A DNA stretch of 42,456 nucleotides from Thermoguttaceae bacterium (lineage in GTDB: Bacteria > Planctomycetota > Planctomycetia > Pirellulales > Thermoguttaceae): the NCBI GenBank assembly GCA_025062105.1, contig JANXAQ010000337.1, positions 1 to 42,456 on the forward strand, given 5' to 3'. The first letter of the stretch is position 1, and the number at the start of each line of letters is the position of its first letter. This document shows, in pieces, positions 17,013-26,319 of this stretch. A model generated the notes under the pieces. The model did not search any database, was not told the origin of the DNA, and was given only the letters and a program-made list of their open reading frames with translations. A program made the position numbers and the translations under genes.

Positions 17013-17198
17013 GGAACCTTTGCGGAACTCAAAAGGGGATATTTTTATACCATTTTGGCTTTTCCTCCTAACGCAACATATAGTGGTGCTCGGATTGTTG
17101 CCCCCTATAAATAGTGATGTCCAGGTAGGAGAACCGAAGGGGAATATAATCGAAGGTGCATAAAGTTCACTATATGTTCAGGATTTTGCAGAGGTACC
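17013..17198. repeat. Family D element, 186 bp
   Basis: It starts GGAACCTTTGCGGAACTC and ends TTTTGCAGAGGTACC, with the internal D blocks GGGGATATTTTTATACC and AAAGTTCACTATATG. The flanks CTTT and TTTT give only a partial 4-bp duplication. Confidence 0.85.
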
Positions 17199-17445
17199 TT
17201 TTCTTTCAGGACTTAAGGGAGCTTTTTAATAAAAGTGGTAGAAAAGCTCACCTCAATGGGATGGGCTTTATTTTTTAGGCAGGGAGACGAAGAGATTTAT
17301 TTTCGCCTTTCCCTTGGGGGAGATGGCCACCAAGAAGAGGGAAATAGTTAACCGGCCTTCTGGCGACCCCAAAGGCGCCATAGCCTTTTATTAAGCCGCC
17401 TTCTGGCTAAAAAGACAGCGGCGGTTTTCTTCACCTGCCGGAAAT

Positions 17446-17474
17446 GTTACAAAAATCCAAAAAAATCCTGTAAC
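17446..17474. promoter_or_regulatory. Inverted repeat upstream of the response regulator
   Basis: GTTACA (17446-17451) and TGTAAC (17469-17474) face each other across an A-rich 17-bp spacer containing AAAAATCC and AAAAAAATCC. It lies about 85 bp before the start of the response-regulator gene and may be a binding site, perhaps for autoregulation. No footprint or second copy is available. Confidence 0.4.
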
Positions 17475-17556
17475 GCGATCCCGTTATTATTTTTTAATGG
17501 AGAAGAAGCTGAGGTTACTTTGAGAATGAAACCGTTTCCATACCGAGGAGGTTTGT

Positions 17557-18198
17557 ATGAGTACAAAAATCCGACTCTTAGTGGCCGATGATCATGAAAT
17601 GGTCCGCTTAGGGCTGAAAAGCCTTCTGGAAGGCACAGAGATCGAAGTAACCCAGGAGGCGGCTACTGGCGAAGAGGCGGTCCGCCACGCCTTAACTAAA
17701 GAGGTGGATTTGGTCCTATTGGATATTCGGATGCCCAATGGGGATGGGTTGACTGCTCTGGGTCGAATCAAACTCGAAAAACCTCAGTTGCCCGTTTTGA
17801 TTCTATCCAGCTACGACAATCCCACTTACATAGCTCGGGCAGTGGCCTTAGGCGCTAGCGGCTATATTCTGAAAGGGGCGAGCCGAGAAGAATTGATCGA
17901 CGCTATCCGTAAGGCAGCCAAAGGCGAAACTATCTGGACCCGAGATGAACTTCGGCGGGTTAGCGGTGCATTGGCCACGCCACGATTAGCGTCGTCAGAT
18001 ATAGAGGTGCCGCTCACGGAGCGGGAAAGCCAGGTGTTAAAACAATTGGCCCATGGATTGACCAATAAAGAGATTGCCCAAGCCTTACATATCAGCTACG
18101 AGACGGTCAAAGAACACGTGCAGCATATCCTGCGCAAGATTGGGGTTACGGATCGGACTCAGGCTGCCGTGTGGGCTGTGCGGAAAAATCTGGTCTAG
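17557..18198 (+). CDS. NarL/FixJ-type response regulator
   Basis: A 213-residue two-domain regulator. The receiver domain (1-120) has the acidic pair Asp11/Asp12, phospho-acceptor Asp56 (LVLLDIRMP), the SSYDN switch region and the conserved Lys in YILKGAS (about 107). The C-terminal LuxR-type HTH (about 148-210) reads LTERESQVLKQLAHGLTNKE, then ALHISYETVKEHVQHILRKI. GAGGAGG lies 6 nt upstream of the ATG. It should bind DNA after phosphorylation by a histidine kinase, but no kinase gene is nearby, so it is an orphan here. The inverted repeat at 17446-17474 is a candidate site for it. Confidence 0.95.
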   Translation: MSTKIRLLVADDHEMVRLGLKSLLEGTEIEVTQEAATGEEAVRHALTKEVDLVLLDIRMPNGDGLTALGRIKLEKPQLPVLILSSYDNPTYIARAVALGASGYILKGASREELIDAIRKAAKGETIWTRDELRRVSGALATPRLASSDIEVPLTERESQVLKQLAHGLTNKEIAQALHISYETVKEHVQHILRKIGVTDRTQAAVWAVRKNLV

Positions 18199-18339
18199 TC
18201 TCTTTTCAGGATTCCCCTAGGGTTTGGGCGGCCAGCCGTTTTTAGGGTGGGGGGCGTGGATTTGGGGAGCCTGGGTGCCCCCGCCGGATAGATCCAAGAT
18301 GTGGGGTGCTATCTGTGGAAGCAGTCTCTGTGTTCGGCC

Positions 18340-18399
18340 AGAGAGGCGATGAAGCCAAATGGTATAACAATCTGTCCGTTGAATTATGCAAACCTTTCT
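18340..18399. repeat. Family D terminal remnant
   Basis: GAAGCCAAATGGTATAACAA followed by GAATTATGCAAACC matches the reversed left end of D. The remainder toward 18215 is too decayed to align with confidence. Confidence 0.5.
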
Positions 18400-18574
18400 T
18401 TGCCTTTCAGTGCAAGACGGCATCCGGTGTCTGTCCACCCCATAGCAACGACTAGCTTCCTCTTTTTGGAGGGTCTTGGAAGAGGACAGTCGGGTTAAGG
18501 CATTGGAAGGAATGTGCGAGGAGTCTAATGGGCTGAGGGGGTTTGTTTTCGAGTAGGTAAAAGGGTTTTGTCCT

Positions 18575-19930
18575 ATGGCAAAGGCGACAGATATTCGGCT
18601 GGTCTCGGTGCGGGCTGAGATTGAACATTTTGATTATCGGATGCCGATCAAGTTTGGCGGCCGAGTCTTAAATGATGTTTTGATGTTTCATGTTACGGTG
18701 GAGGTGGAGAGTCGGGATGGCCGGCGGGGGCAAGGCTTCGGTTCGATGCCCATGGGCAACATTTGGGCTTGGCCCACCAGCAGGGCCACTCCGGATCAGA
18801 CGTTGGCTGCTATGACTGCTTTGGCCCATCGGATGGTTGAACGAGCCGGCCAGTACCAAGAATTCGGCCACCCGCTAGAAATCACCCATGAGCTAAATCA
18901 ACAATATTTACAGCTTGAAGCAGAAGCAGTCTGTAAGCAGTTGGCTACGCCGGAACCGATGCCTCGGTTGGCGCAGTTAGTAGCGGCCAGTCCTTTGGAA
19001 GCGGCCATCCACGACGCCTACGGGAAAGCCCTGGGGGCCAACTCCTACAACCTGCTAGGGCCAGAGTTTGTCAATCGGGACTTAGGTTTCTATTTGGACC
19101 AGCAGTTTGCTGGCGAGTATCTGGACCGTTATACGCTCCGGGAGCCAAAGCCGAAGATGCCGCTTTATCACCTAATTGGCGCCCTGGATCCGCTCAGTCC
19201 TGCAGATGTGCAGACGGCGCCAGACGACGGTCTGCCGGTTACGTTGGACCAGTGGATTCTTTATGACGGGCTGACACATCTGAAGATTAAGCTCAACGGG
19301 GACGATTTGGCCTGGGATGTGGATCGGGTGGTATCGGTCGAGCGAGTGGCTGCCGAGGCGCAGCGCCAGCGGGGCTGCACCCAGTGGTTCTATTCAGCCG
19401 ATTTCAATGAACGGTGCCAGAGTGTGGAGTATGTGCTGGAGTGGTTGGCCAAAGTGGGCGAGCGGGCGCCGGAGGCGTTGGAACGCCTGCAATATATTGA
19501 GCAGCCAACTCATCGGGATTTAGCAGCGTATCCGGAAAACAAAATGCACCGGGCTGCTGCTATCAAGCCGGTGGTCATTGACGAATCGCTAGTGGATTAC
19601 CAGAGTCTGCTTTTGGCTCGAGAGTTGGGTTATTCGGGAGTGGCTTTGAAGACTTGCAAGGGCCATAGCGAGGCCCTCATGATGGGAGCGGCGGCGCAGA
19701 AGTTCGGCATGTTTTTGTGCGTACAGGATTTGACCTGTCCGGGATATTCTTTTTTGCACTCTGCTTCGTTGGCTGCTCGAGTACCCACCGTAGCGGCCAT
19801 TGAAGGAAACGCCCGGCAGTACTGCCCCGCCGCTAACGCCGGCTGGGCAAATCGGTATCCAGAATTCTTCCATCCGACCGATGGCAGCGTGCCAACCGGA
19901 GTTTTGACCGGCCCTGGCCTAGGGATCTGA
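18575..19930 (+). CDS. Enolase-superfamily (mandelate racemase/muconate lactonizing-like) enzyme
   Basis: A 451-residue protein with the capping domain at about 1-150 and the modified TIM barrel after it. Active-site residues expected in the superfamily are present: the KxK pair Lys237/Lys239 (HLKIKLNG), metal ligands Asp276 (SADFNE), Glu309 (YIEQP) and Asp336 (VIDES), and a Lys-rich segment VALKTCKGHS (357-364). Such enzymes abstract a proton alpha to a carboxylate and often act as sugar-acid dehydratases or cycloisomerases; the substrate here is unknown. Only a weak AAAAGGG precedes the start. It is a stand-alone gene, consistent with scavenging of acid sugars together with the other carbohydrate genes. 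Confidence 0.9.
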   Translation: MAKATDIRLVSVRAEIEHFDYRMPIKFGGRVLNDVLMFHVTVEVESRDGRRGQGFGSMPMGNIWAWPTSRATPDQTLAAMTALAHRMVERAGQYQEFGHPLEITHELNQQYLQLEAEAVCKQLATPEPMPRLAQLVAASPLEAAIHDAYGKALGANSYNLLGPEFVNRDLGFYLDQQFAGEYLDRYTLREPKPKMPLYHLIGALDPLSPADVQTAPDDGLPVTLDQWILYDGLTHLKIKLNGDDLAWDVDRVVSVERVAAEAQRQRGCTQWFYSADFNERCQSVEYVLEWLAKVGERAPEALERLQYIEQPTHRDLAAYPENKMHRAAAIKPVVIDESLVDYQSLLLARELGYSGVALKTCKGHSEALMMGAAAQKFGMFLCVQDLTCPGYSFLHSASLAARVPTVAAIEGNARQYCPAANAGWANRYPEFFHPTDGSVPTGVLTGPGLGI

Positions 19931-20330
19931 ACCTCCGCCTCCGCGGCTCCGCCCGATTTTTCTTTCTTGTCCCATTTGGGGGTTCGCAGTGTATATTTGG
20001 GCCACAGATGCACTTTTTCTGCGCTTCTTCTAGTGGGAGTTTTTCTTCAAGGGATTGCATTTTCTCTAGCGGGATCATAAAACTGGACTTTCTGAAAAAT
20101 TGTTCTTTTTAGGGAGAGGCTATTGAGCCAGCCCAACGGTGTCCACCAGTCCCAAAGGCCATTTCCTACTTCGAAGCCTGAATGAAGAGCCTACCAAATG
20201 GCTCCTGGGAAACTATGGCCTTCCAACGCCTTCGGTTGCTAGGCATCCCAAAAGGGGCCAGGCTAGCAGTCCAGAAGCCAAGCCAGAGCAAGTTAACCCC
20301 ATAAAGGGGAACTTTTCAGAAAGTACAAAC
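19931..20330. other. Spacer without a recognisable gene
   Basis: No repeat family and no credible frame were found. A pyrimidine-rich stretch (19960-20060) follows the enolase-superfamily gene. A 70-codon frame at 20139-20351 runs into the D element and has no ribosome-binding site. Confidence 0.4.
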
Positions 20331-20517
20331 GGAACCTCAGCAAAATCTTGAACATGTAGTGAACTTTATGGACTTTTGATTCTATAGCCGTTCGGTTCTT
20401 CTATCCGAATACCTACTATCCATTGGGTGCTAGCAATATTGTAGCTCTATATGTCGTATTAGAGGATGGACATCCAAAATGGTATAAAAATATCCCCCTT
20501 GAATTATCAGAGGTTCC
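20331..20517. repeat. Family D element, reverse orientation, 187 bp
   Basis: It starts GGAACCTCAGCAAAATC and ends GAATTATCAGAGGTTCC, with reversed D blocks GTGCTAGCAATATTG and AAATGGTATAAAAATATC. Flanks AAAC (20327-20330) and AAAT (20518-20521) agree at three of four bases. Confidence 0.88.
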
Positions 20518-20693
20518 AAATAAAAAAGGCGTTAGCTCAGGTGCCTTCTGTTCGGTAGGGAGCAATACCTGCCTTGCCGGGTGCCCACCTATCCAGTCCC
20601 TCATGCCAACTCCCACCCATGCAGCGGAAAATCCGAGGAAGCCACTTTTGGGGAACATTTTCCATTAAAACCTATCTTTTGGGAGGGCCTGCA

Positions 20694-22043
20694 ATGAACA
20701 AAAGTATCGTCAATTGGAGGAACATTTTCTTACTATTGGGAACCGGTTTAGCCCTACTACTTGGAAGCACTCTCGGATTGGCCGGTGCCCCTCCGGTGTC
20801 GGAAAAGTCGAAGGCCTCGGCCCCTGCTAAAAAGGCGCCGCCTCCGCCCCAGGCAAAACTAGGAATTGTTTCGCCGAAGCCAAATGCTCTGGTAAGCGGC
20901 GAACTGATGATCCAAGTGGATCTGGAGGTGCCGGCCGGGGCAGCGCCACCGAAACAAATGTTTGCTGGGCTAGGCGGTCCACCGTGGGTTCGGCTGGAGC
21001 AGCAAAAAGATCTCTGGCAGGGAAAATTGGATAGCTCCCTGGTCCCGAACGGTCCTCAACAGCTCCGCATTGTTACCGATATTTCCACGGTTCGCACTGC
21101 TGTGCCGGTCCAGGTAGAAAATCCGCTACGGGTCTGGTTTGCGGATCTGCATAGCCACTGCTCCTATTCCGATGGTGTTTTCTTTCCGGAAGATGCCTAC
21201 CGCTATGCCCGCCAGAGTGCTAAATTGGACGTCTTTGCCCTCACCGACCATCTCGAATCCTTGGACGACAATGAATGGCTAGACACTCGGGAGGCGGCCT
21301 GGAAGGCGAACCAGATGGGCCAATTTGTTGCTCTGCTCGGACTGGAATGGTCGAAGGAATGGGGACATTTATGCATTTATGATCCGCCAACCTATCGCTG
21401 GCCAAATGATCCTCAACAGCTTTACCGAGCTCTGGTTGAAGCTAAAGTGGTAGCCAAGTTTAACCACCCCGGCGACGGAACCACCTATTTCGATGGATTG
21501 GCGTATTCGGAAATCGGCGACCAGGCTGTTCAGCTTATCGAAGTGCGGAATCCTCAGGAGGAGTTGGCTTATCGGCGAGCGTTACGGCTAGGTTGGCACT
21601 TGGCTCCGGACGGCTCCACCGATACCCACCAAGCCAACTGGGGTAACTTACGCACTTGGACCGCCATCCTGGCTGCTGGACTTTCCCCACGGAATATCCT
21701 AGACGCCTTAGCTAACCGACGCTGCTATTCCACCCAAGATCGCAATTGCCAGGTCCTAATTAACGTCAATGGTGCTCCGATGGGAAGCATTCTGACCACC
21801 CCAACCCCCAAGGTGTTGGTGCGGTTTCTGATCGACGACCCAGATCCCAATGATGCTATCGCCTCGATCGAACTTTACGAAGACGACCGTCTGTTGGAAA
21901 CCATCCCAGGCCGGGGGCCGAACCTAAGCTGGGAGAAAACATTCCAACCCATGCCGGGTACCCACTACTACTGGTTTAAAATTCTCCAGGCTGATAAAAA
22001 TACCATCTGGACTGCTCCGGTTTGGGTTACCATCGGTCATTAA
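20694..22043 (+). CDS. Exported PHP-domain phosphoesterase (CehA/McbA family)
   Basis: A 449-residue protein. Residues 1-31 are a signal peptide, then an Ala/Lys/Pro-rich linker (33-55) and a beta domain (55-145). The PHP metallohydrolase domain (about 146-350) keeps the expected metal ligands: His153 and His155 (DLHSHCSYSDG), Asp160, His186 (ALTDH), Glu218 (GLEWS), His225, His258 (NHPGDGT), Asp310 and His312 (GSTDTH). A C-terminal beta domain (about 360-449) resembles an immunoglobulin-like fold. GGGAGGG 6 nt upstream supports this start over one 40 codons earlier. Hydrolysis of a phosphate or related ester in the periplasm is likely. It is the intact counterpart to the damaged homologue at 7997-9826. 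Confidence 0.9.
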   Translation: MNKSIVNWRNIFLLLGTGLALLLGSTLGLAGAPPVSEKSKASAPAKKAPPPPQAKLGIVSPKPNALVSGELMIQVDLEVPAGAAPPKQMFAGLGGPPWVRLEQQKDLWQGKLDSSLVPNGPQQLRIVTDISTVRTAVPVQVENPLRVWFADLHSHCSYSDGVFFPEDAYRYARQSAKLDVFALTDHLESLDDNEWLDTREAAWKANQMGQFVALLGLEWSKEWGHLCIYDPPTYRWPNDPQQLYRALVEAKVVAKFNHPGDGTTYFDGLAYSEIGDQAVQLIEVRNPQEELAYRRALRLGWHLAPDGSTDTHQANWGNLRTWTAILAAGLSPRNILDALANRRCYSTQDRNCQVLINVNGAPMGSILTTPTPKVLVRFLIDDPDPNDAIASIELYEDDRLLETIPGRGPNLSWEKTFQPMPGTHYYWFKILQADKNTIWTAPVWVTIGH

Positions 22044-22202
22044 CCCAGCCAGGAAGCCATCTTCTCCAAGTCTGTATAATTTTCTATGAGGGTTTTTATG
22101 CGTCCAAGATCAACCTTGGACTTTCGGAGGCCTAGAGGGAAAGGCCAACCAGACCGATTTGTCCATCGGATTTTGTGGGCTCATCTCGGAAGGGAGGAAG
22201 GA

Positions 22203-22745
22203 ATGCCAGAAAAGAATGTTCCTTGGTGGCGGCCGTATGCCGCAGGTGCTCTGTTGGGGGTGGTAGCCATTGCGTCCGCTTGGGCCACCACCCGTTGGCT
22301 GGGTAAGACAAATTATTTGGGAGCTTCGACCACCTTTGTGCGAGCTGCCGGGCTGCTGGAAAAAACGGTTGCCCCGGACCATGTCGCCCAGAACGCCTAC
22401 TTTACTAAAGAAAAGGTGCGGGTGGAGTGGCAATTCATGCTGATCGTCGGTATATTGATCGGCGCCTTGGTGGGGGCGGTCTTGGATCGTTCCTTCCGCT
22501 TGGAGGCGGTGCCGCCGGTGTGGCGGGAGCGGTTTGGCCCATCACCAACCAAACGGGCCATCGCCGCCCTGCTGGGCGGAGCGGTGATGATGATCGGCGC
22601 CCGGATGGCCGACGGCTGCACCAGCGGCAACGGCCTGAGCGGGCTGATGCAACTGTCAGCCAGCGGGTTTCTAGTGCTCCCAGTATTTTTCGGGGTTGCT
22701 CTGGTAACGGCAATGCTTGTTTATGGTAGGAGGACCGCTCCATGA
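22203..22745 (+). CDS. YeeE/YedE family sulfur-compound transport protein, first subunit
   Basis: A 180-residue membrane protein with about four transmembrane segments (13-30, 78-96, 118-134, 153-172). Residues 135-147 read RMADGCTSGNGLS, the conserved Cys (139) and Gly-rich loop of YeeE/YedE half-size transporters. Homologues such as TsuA/YeeE take up thiosulfate by relaying it between cysteines. The start is set by GGGAGGAAGG just upstream; a longer frame from 22086 is unsupported. The stop overlaps the next start in ATGA, indicating translational coupling and a two-subunit channel. Confidence 0.88.
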   Translation: MPEKNVPWWRPYAAGALLGVVAIASAWATTRWLGKTNYLGASTTFVRAAGLLEKTVAPDHVAQNAYFTKEKVRVEWQFMLIVGILIGALVGAVLDRSFRLEAVPPVWRERFGPSPTKRAIAALLGGAVMMIGARMADGCTSGNGLSGLMQLSASGFLVLPVFFGVALVTAMLVYGRRTAP

Positions 22746-23272
22746 CGACCGAACATTGGCTGGGACTGGTTACCGGCATGTTCTTTGGTCTGCTGTTGCA
22801 GCAGGGCCGGGTGCTTCGCTTTGAAAAGCAAATTAACGCCATGCTGCTCCGGGATATGACCATTTTCAAGTTCATGCTCTCGGCTGTACTGGTCGGCATG
22901 ATCGGCATTACCCTATTAGTGCAAATGGGCCAAATCAGTTACAATCATAAAGCCCTGAACCTCGGCGGCCTGCTATTGGGCGGGACGATCTTTGGCGTCG
23001 GTTGGGCCATTGCCGGTTTTTGTCCTGGAACCGCCGTTGGCGCTATAGCCGAAGGCCGTTGGCATGCCCTGTTTGCTATCTTAGGCATGCTGCTGGGAGC
23101 AGCGATCTTTGCCGAAATCTATCCCACACTGCAATCTACAGTGCTGGCATGGAAAGACTTGGGCAAAGTGGGGCTACCGGAACTGATGGGCATTTCCCCT
23201 TGGCCGGTGGTGGCAGTCTTTGCCCTGGTGAGCCTCGGGGCCTTCTACCTGTTTGAAAAGTTAGGTGTATAG
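22742..23272 (+). CDS. YeeE/YedE family sulfur-compound transport protein, second subunit
   Basis: A 176-residue membrane protein with about five hydrophobic segments. It contains the second signature AGFCPGTAVGA (91-101, Cys94), complementary to the GCTSG motif of the preceding protein. The pair matches the PmpA/PmpB-type split YeeE/YedE transporters. The start overlaps the upstream stop by 4 bp and has GGAGG before it. A family D element begins 28 bp after the stop. No rhodanese or sulfurtransferase gene is adjacent, so the exact sulfur substrate is open. Confidence 0.9.
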   Translation: MTTEHWLGLVTGMFFGLLLQQGRVLRFEKQINAMLLRDMTIFKFMLSAVLVGMIGITLLVQMGQISYNHKALNLGGLLLGGTIFGVGWAIAGFCPGTAVGAIAEGRWHALFAILGMLLGAAIFAEIYPTLQSTVLAWKDLGKVGLPELMGISPWPVVAVFALVSLGAFYLFEKLGV

Positions 23273-23300
23273 AATCCCGGAGTCTGTGCGAGTCCTTTGA

Positions 23301-23489
23301 GGAACCTCTGCATAATTTAAAGGGGATATTTTTATACCATTTTGGCTGGCCTCCCTCTAGCACAACATATAGGGGCGATAGGATTGCTAGCACCCAACAG
23401 ATAGTAGATGTCCTAGCAGGACAACGGAACGTCTAAAGAATCAAAAGTTCATAAAGTTCACGGGATGTTCAGGATTTTGCAGAGGTTCT
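23301..23489. repeat. Family D element, 189 bp, TTGA target duplication
   Basis: It starts GGAACCTCTGCATAATTT and ends TTTTGCAGAGGTTCT, flanked by TTGA (23297-23300 and 23490-23493). It lies between the converging yedE-like pair and the quinone oxidoreductase gene. Confidence 0.9.
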
Positions 23490-23556
23490 TTGAGTATTTT
23501 CCGGGCGATTTTATCGGGGACCGATTCTTTGGGGCCGGTTGGAGTGGAGGCTGATT

Positions 23557-24549
23557 CTAGGGTTCCAGGACGATTTTGCCGGCCAAAACGCCCGTTTTGC
23601 CGAGGGTGTTTTCCTCTTGGAGGCGGTGAGCCTGGGCGGTATCTTTTAGTTTCATCAGGCGATCGATCCGAGCCTGCAGTTTGCCTTCGGACAGCCACTG
23701 GTTGATCTGTTGGGCGGCTTGGCGTTGGACGTCGGCTGAGGCATTGAACATGGCGAACCCGTGGATGGAACAATCTTTCACATAAAAGGGGCCAATCGGC
23801 AGCACGCTGCGGGCTTCTCGGCCTGCCATCAGCACCACCCGACCGCCTAGGCGCAAATGGCCGACGATCCGCTCCAAATTCGGCTCCCGCAGAGTCTCCC
23901 ACCAGACATCGACCCCCTGAGGAGCAAACTGTCGGAGGGCTTCGTCCACGTTTTCGCTTTTATACTGGATAATCCGGTCAGCGCCCAATTGACGACAGAT
24001 CTCGGCCTTTTCCGGACTTCCGGCAGTGGTAATGACAGTAGCGCCAGCTAGTTTGGCCATCTGCACCACACAGGAACCGACGCCGCCTGAACCTCCATGA
24101 ACAAAAAGCACCTCGCCCGGTTGGATCCGCGCATGATGGAATAGGCCCAAGTAGGCGGTAATCCCGACTAAAGCTATGGCTGCTGCTGTCTGATCCGAGA
24201 CCCCTGTCGGCGTCGGATAGAGCCATTGTTCTTCCACACAGGCATACTCGGCAAAGGTGCCCTGCCGGCCCAGCAGGCCCTGGTTGCTGCCCCAAACCCG
24301 ATCTCCAGGTCGAAACTGCTTTGCCTCCGGGCCCACTTCGACCACCGTTCCGGCCAAGTCGCAGCCAACGATGTAGGGTTTCGGAATCGGCATCGGCACC
24401 ATACCGGAACGGATATAGGTATCGATCGGATTGACCGAGACGGCTCCCACCTGGACTAGCACCTGACTGCCCGTGGGTGTTGGGGTGGGCAGTTCGCCGT
24501 ACTGAATAACCTCTGGCGGTCCAGTCCGTTCGATATAAGCTGCTTTCAT
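23557..24549 (-). CDS. NADPH:quinone oxidoreductase-like zinc-independent MDR enzyme
   Basis: A 330-residue medium-chain dehydrogenase/reductase. The N-terminal GroES-like domain has NPIDTYIRSG (40-49) and GCDLAGTVVEVG (62-73). The cofactor motif is GGSGGVG (152-158). The structural zinc cysteines of true alcohol dehydrogenases are absent, which fits the quinone-oxidoreductase/zeta-crystallin branch that reduces quinones or enones with NADPH. AAGGAG lies just upstream of the start (reading leftward from 24549). It is cytoplasmic and transcribed toward the YeeE/YedE pair; its upstream spacer to the TIM-barrel gene is about 225 bp and holds divergent promoters. Confidence 0.93.
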   Translation of the reverse strand: MKAAYIERTGPPEVIQYGELPTPTPTGSQVLVQVGAVSVNPIDTYIRSGMVPMPIPKPYIVGCDLAGTVVEVGPEAKQFRPGDRVWGSNQGLLGRQGTFAEYACVEEQWLYPTPTGVSDQTAAAIALVGITAYLGLFHHARIQPGEVLFVHGGSGGVGSCVVQMAKLAGATVITTAGSPEKAEICRQLGADRIIQYKSENVDEALRQFAPQGVDVWWETLREPNLERIVGHLRLGGRVVLMAGREARSVLPIGPFYVKDCSIHGFAMFNASADVQRQAAQQINQWLSEGKLQARIDRLMKLKDTAQAHRLQEENTLGKTGVLAGKIVLEP

Positions 24550-24775
24550 GGCTTACTCCTTCGATAGAACTTTCCGATGATCGATGGCTCCTTTCTGGTC
24601 GAACCTCTCCTTCTAGTTCGGCCCCGTCTTAGGAATTATACTGGCTGTGGGCTCGGAGGTACTGCCATTTAGCCGCAAACCAAGCCCGCTAAAACTCTAT
24701 CGCAGGCGTATTATCTGGGCTACTGAGCTATTGCCAGTAAGTAGGCAGGGTCCTTATTGGCTAGGAGAAGGGTGG

Positions 24776-25639
24776 ATGCGGTTTGCATACAGTTTGAATG
24801 CCTATTTGAAGTATCCGGTGGAAGAGGCGATTCGGCGGGTAGGGCGGCTGGGCTATCAAGGGGTGGAGCTGTTGGCGGATGTGCCCCATGCCTGGCCGGT
24901 TGGCCTTTTGCCGCAACAAAAGGAGTCGATCCGGCAGACCTTAGCAGAGACCGGTTTGGGCATTTCCAACCTGAACGCCTTCATGATGAATGCGGTGGCT
25001 GATGTTCGGCAGCCGTATTGGCACCCTTCGTGGATTGAACCGGATCCCTATTATCGGGCCATCCGGCGGGAGCACACCAAACGGTGCCTTCGGTTGGCCG
25101 CCGAGCTGGGTGCCCCCAGTATCCAAACCGAACCGGGCGGTCCAATGCCGCCGGAAACAAGCTGGCAAAAAGCCGCCCAATTGTTCTACGACGAACTGAT
25201 GCCTTGTGTCGAACTGGCCGAACAATGCGGCGTGGATCTATTGATTGAACCCGAACCTGGCCTTTTGATCGAACGCTTCGAGCAGTACCTAGAATTTACC
25301 GATTGGATCGGTTCCCGGAGGGTAGGCCTCAATTTCGACATCGGCCATGCCTTCTGTGTGGGGCAGGAGCCGCAGGATTGGATCCCTACCATGGCCCCAC
25401 ATACCCGCCATTACCACTTGGAAGATATCGCTGCTACAAGAGAACATCGGCATCTGGTGCCTGGCCAAGGGGCTATTGATCTGGCGGCGGTGCTGGCAGC
25501 CATTCGGCAAACCGGCTATGATGGGTGGGTTACTGTGGAGCTATATCCTTACCTGGAGGATCCAGATGCTGCCGGTCAGGCCGCTAAAGAGTATCTGGAC
25601 CGATTACTTGTAGGCTTTCCTGCTAGTTCATCCACGTGA
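24776..25639 (+). CDS. Xylose-isomerase-like TIM barrel (sugar phosphate isomerase/epimerase family)
   Basis: A 287-residue AP-endonuclease-2-type TIM barrel beginning MRFAYSLNAYLKYPVEEA. The start is chosen for AGGAGAAGG about 8 nt upstream. Metal-site segments are LLIEPEPGLLIE, LNFDIGHAFCVG, HYHLEDI and the C-terminal VTVELYP. It is a paralogue of the protein at 27858-28793, sharing EPEPG, DIGH and HLED. Members isomerise or epimerise sugar or inositol derivatives; the substrate is not predictable. With the UbiA gene about 1 kb downstream it may form the front of an ebo-like cluster that repeats have split. Confidence 0.88.
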   Translation: MRFAYSLNAYLKYPVEEAIRRVGRLGYQGVELLADVPHAWPVGLLPQQKESIRQTLAETGLGISNLNAFMMNAVADVRQPYWHPSWIEPDPYYRAIRREHTKRCLRLAAELGAPSIQTEPGGPMPPETSWQKAAQLFYDELMPCVELAEQCGVDLLIEPEPGLLIERFEQYLEFTDWIGSRRVGLNFDIGHAFCVGQEPQDWIPTMAPHTRHYHLEDIAATREHRHLVPGQGAIDLAAVLAAIRQTGYDGWVTVELYPYLEDPDAAGQAAKEYLDRLLVGFPASSST

Positions 25640-25646
25640 ATCACCC

Positions 25647-25688
25647 TGTGTCTGGCGGGACTTATACTCTGTCTGCCGGGACTTATAG
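25647..25688. repeat. 21-bp tandem repeat, two units
   Basis: TGTGTCTGGCGGGACTTATA is followed directly by a second unit, TCTGTCTGCCGGGACTTATA. It begins 8 bp after the stop codon of the TIM-barrel gene. A short D-like end (AAACCTCTGCATA) follows. Confidence 0.75.
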
Positions 25689-25772
25689 AAGAAACCTCTG
25701 CATATGGGCACCTCCTGTATAATTTCGGGTTTTAGCCCACTTGGGCTTTGCGGGCAGGTTTGCAGCCGACGG

Positions 25773-25882
25773 GGCTCTGTTGAAACCCTTTCCGGTCGCA
25801 GGCCTAAACCCACCAAAACGGAAACAAAACCGACCCGTATGGGCAAAAACTCCCCAGACCGCAGACATCTTTCAACAAAGCC
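25773..25882. repeat. Family E element, 110 bp, 9-bp target duplication
   Basis: Ends are GGCTCTGTTGAAACC and TTTCAACAAAGCC, flanked by the perfect direct repeat AGCCGACGG (25764-25772 and 25883-25891). The interior GCCTAAACCCACCAAAACGG is the E signature. Confidence 0.93.
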
Positions 25883-26011
25883 AGCCGACGGCAAAGCCCA
25901 AGAAGGACTTAAAAACACTTAAGCATACTTTCCTGTAGTATCTTAACTTTTGCCAATTTCCAAGGTCACGGCAATTTTGGATATCCTAACCCTTTGACAA
26001 TATTGGAGTTA

Positions 26012-26167
26012 GAGGCTGTCCTCCAATGGGGATTTGGCTGGTTTCCAATAGGTTTTGGCCGACCGGCTCCTATCCTTCAGACTCCTTCAAAACAGGGATT
26101 TTGGGGATTCGGGGGAATTGAAGAAGGAAAACCTTTCATCCGAGAAAATGCTTTTTCGGACCGCCTC
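26012..26167. repeat. Family B element, 156 bp, bounded by TTA
   Basis: Ends are GAGGCTGTCCTCC and CGGACCGCCTC; TTA at 26009-26011 and 26168-26170. It is nested in the outer A element. Confidence 0.9.
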
Positions 26168-26170
26168 TTA

Positions 26171-26319
26171 GCTCGACTTTTAACAGTTTAGGCCTTTTCC
26201 CGGAAGGGGAAACTCTAAGTCCTTGTAATTATTGGACTTAGGAAATTCTGTGCATAAAAGCAGGTCTCGTCGTAACTACTGGAAACAAAAGGCCTTAGGG
26301 AAAATGGGAAAAGTCGATG
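26171..26319. repeat. Family A element, 149 bp, bounded by TTA
   Basis: Ends are GCTCGACTTTTAACAGTTT and AAATGGGAAAAGTCGATG; TTA at 26168-26170 and 26320-26322. It shares its left TTA with the B element. Confidence 0.9.
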
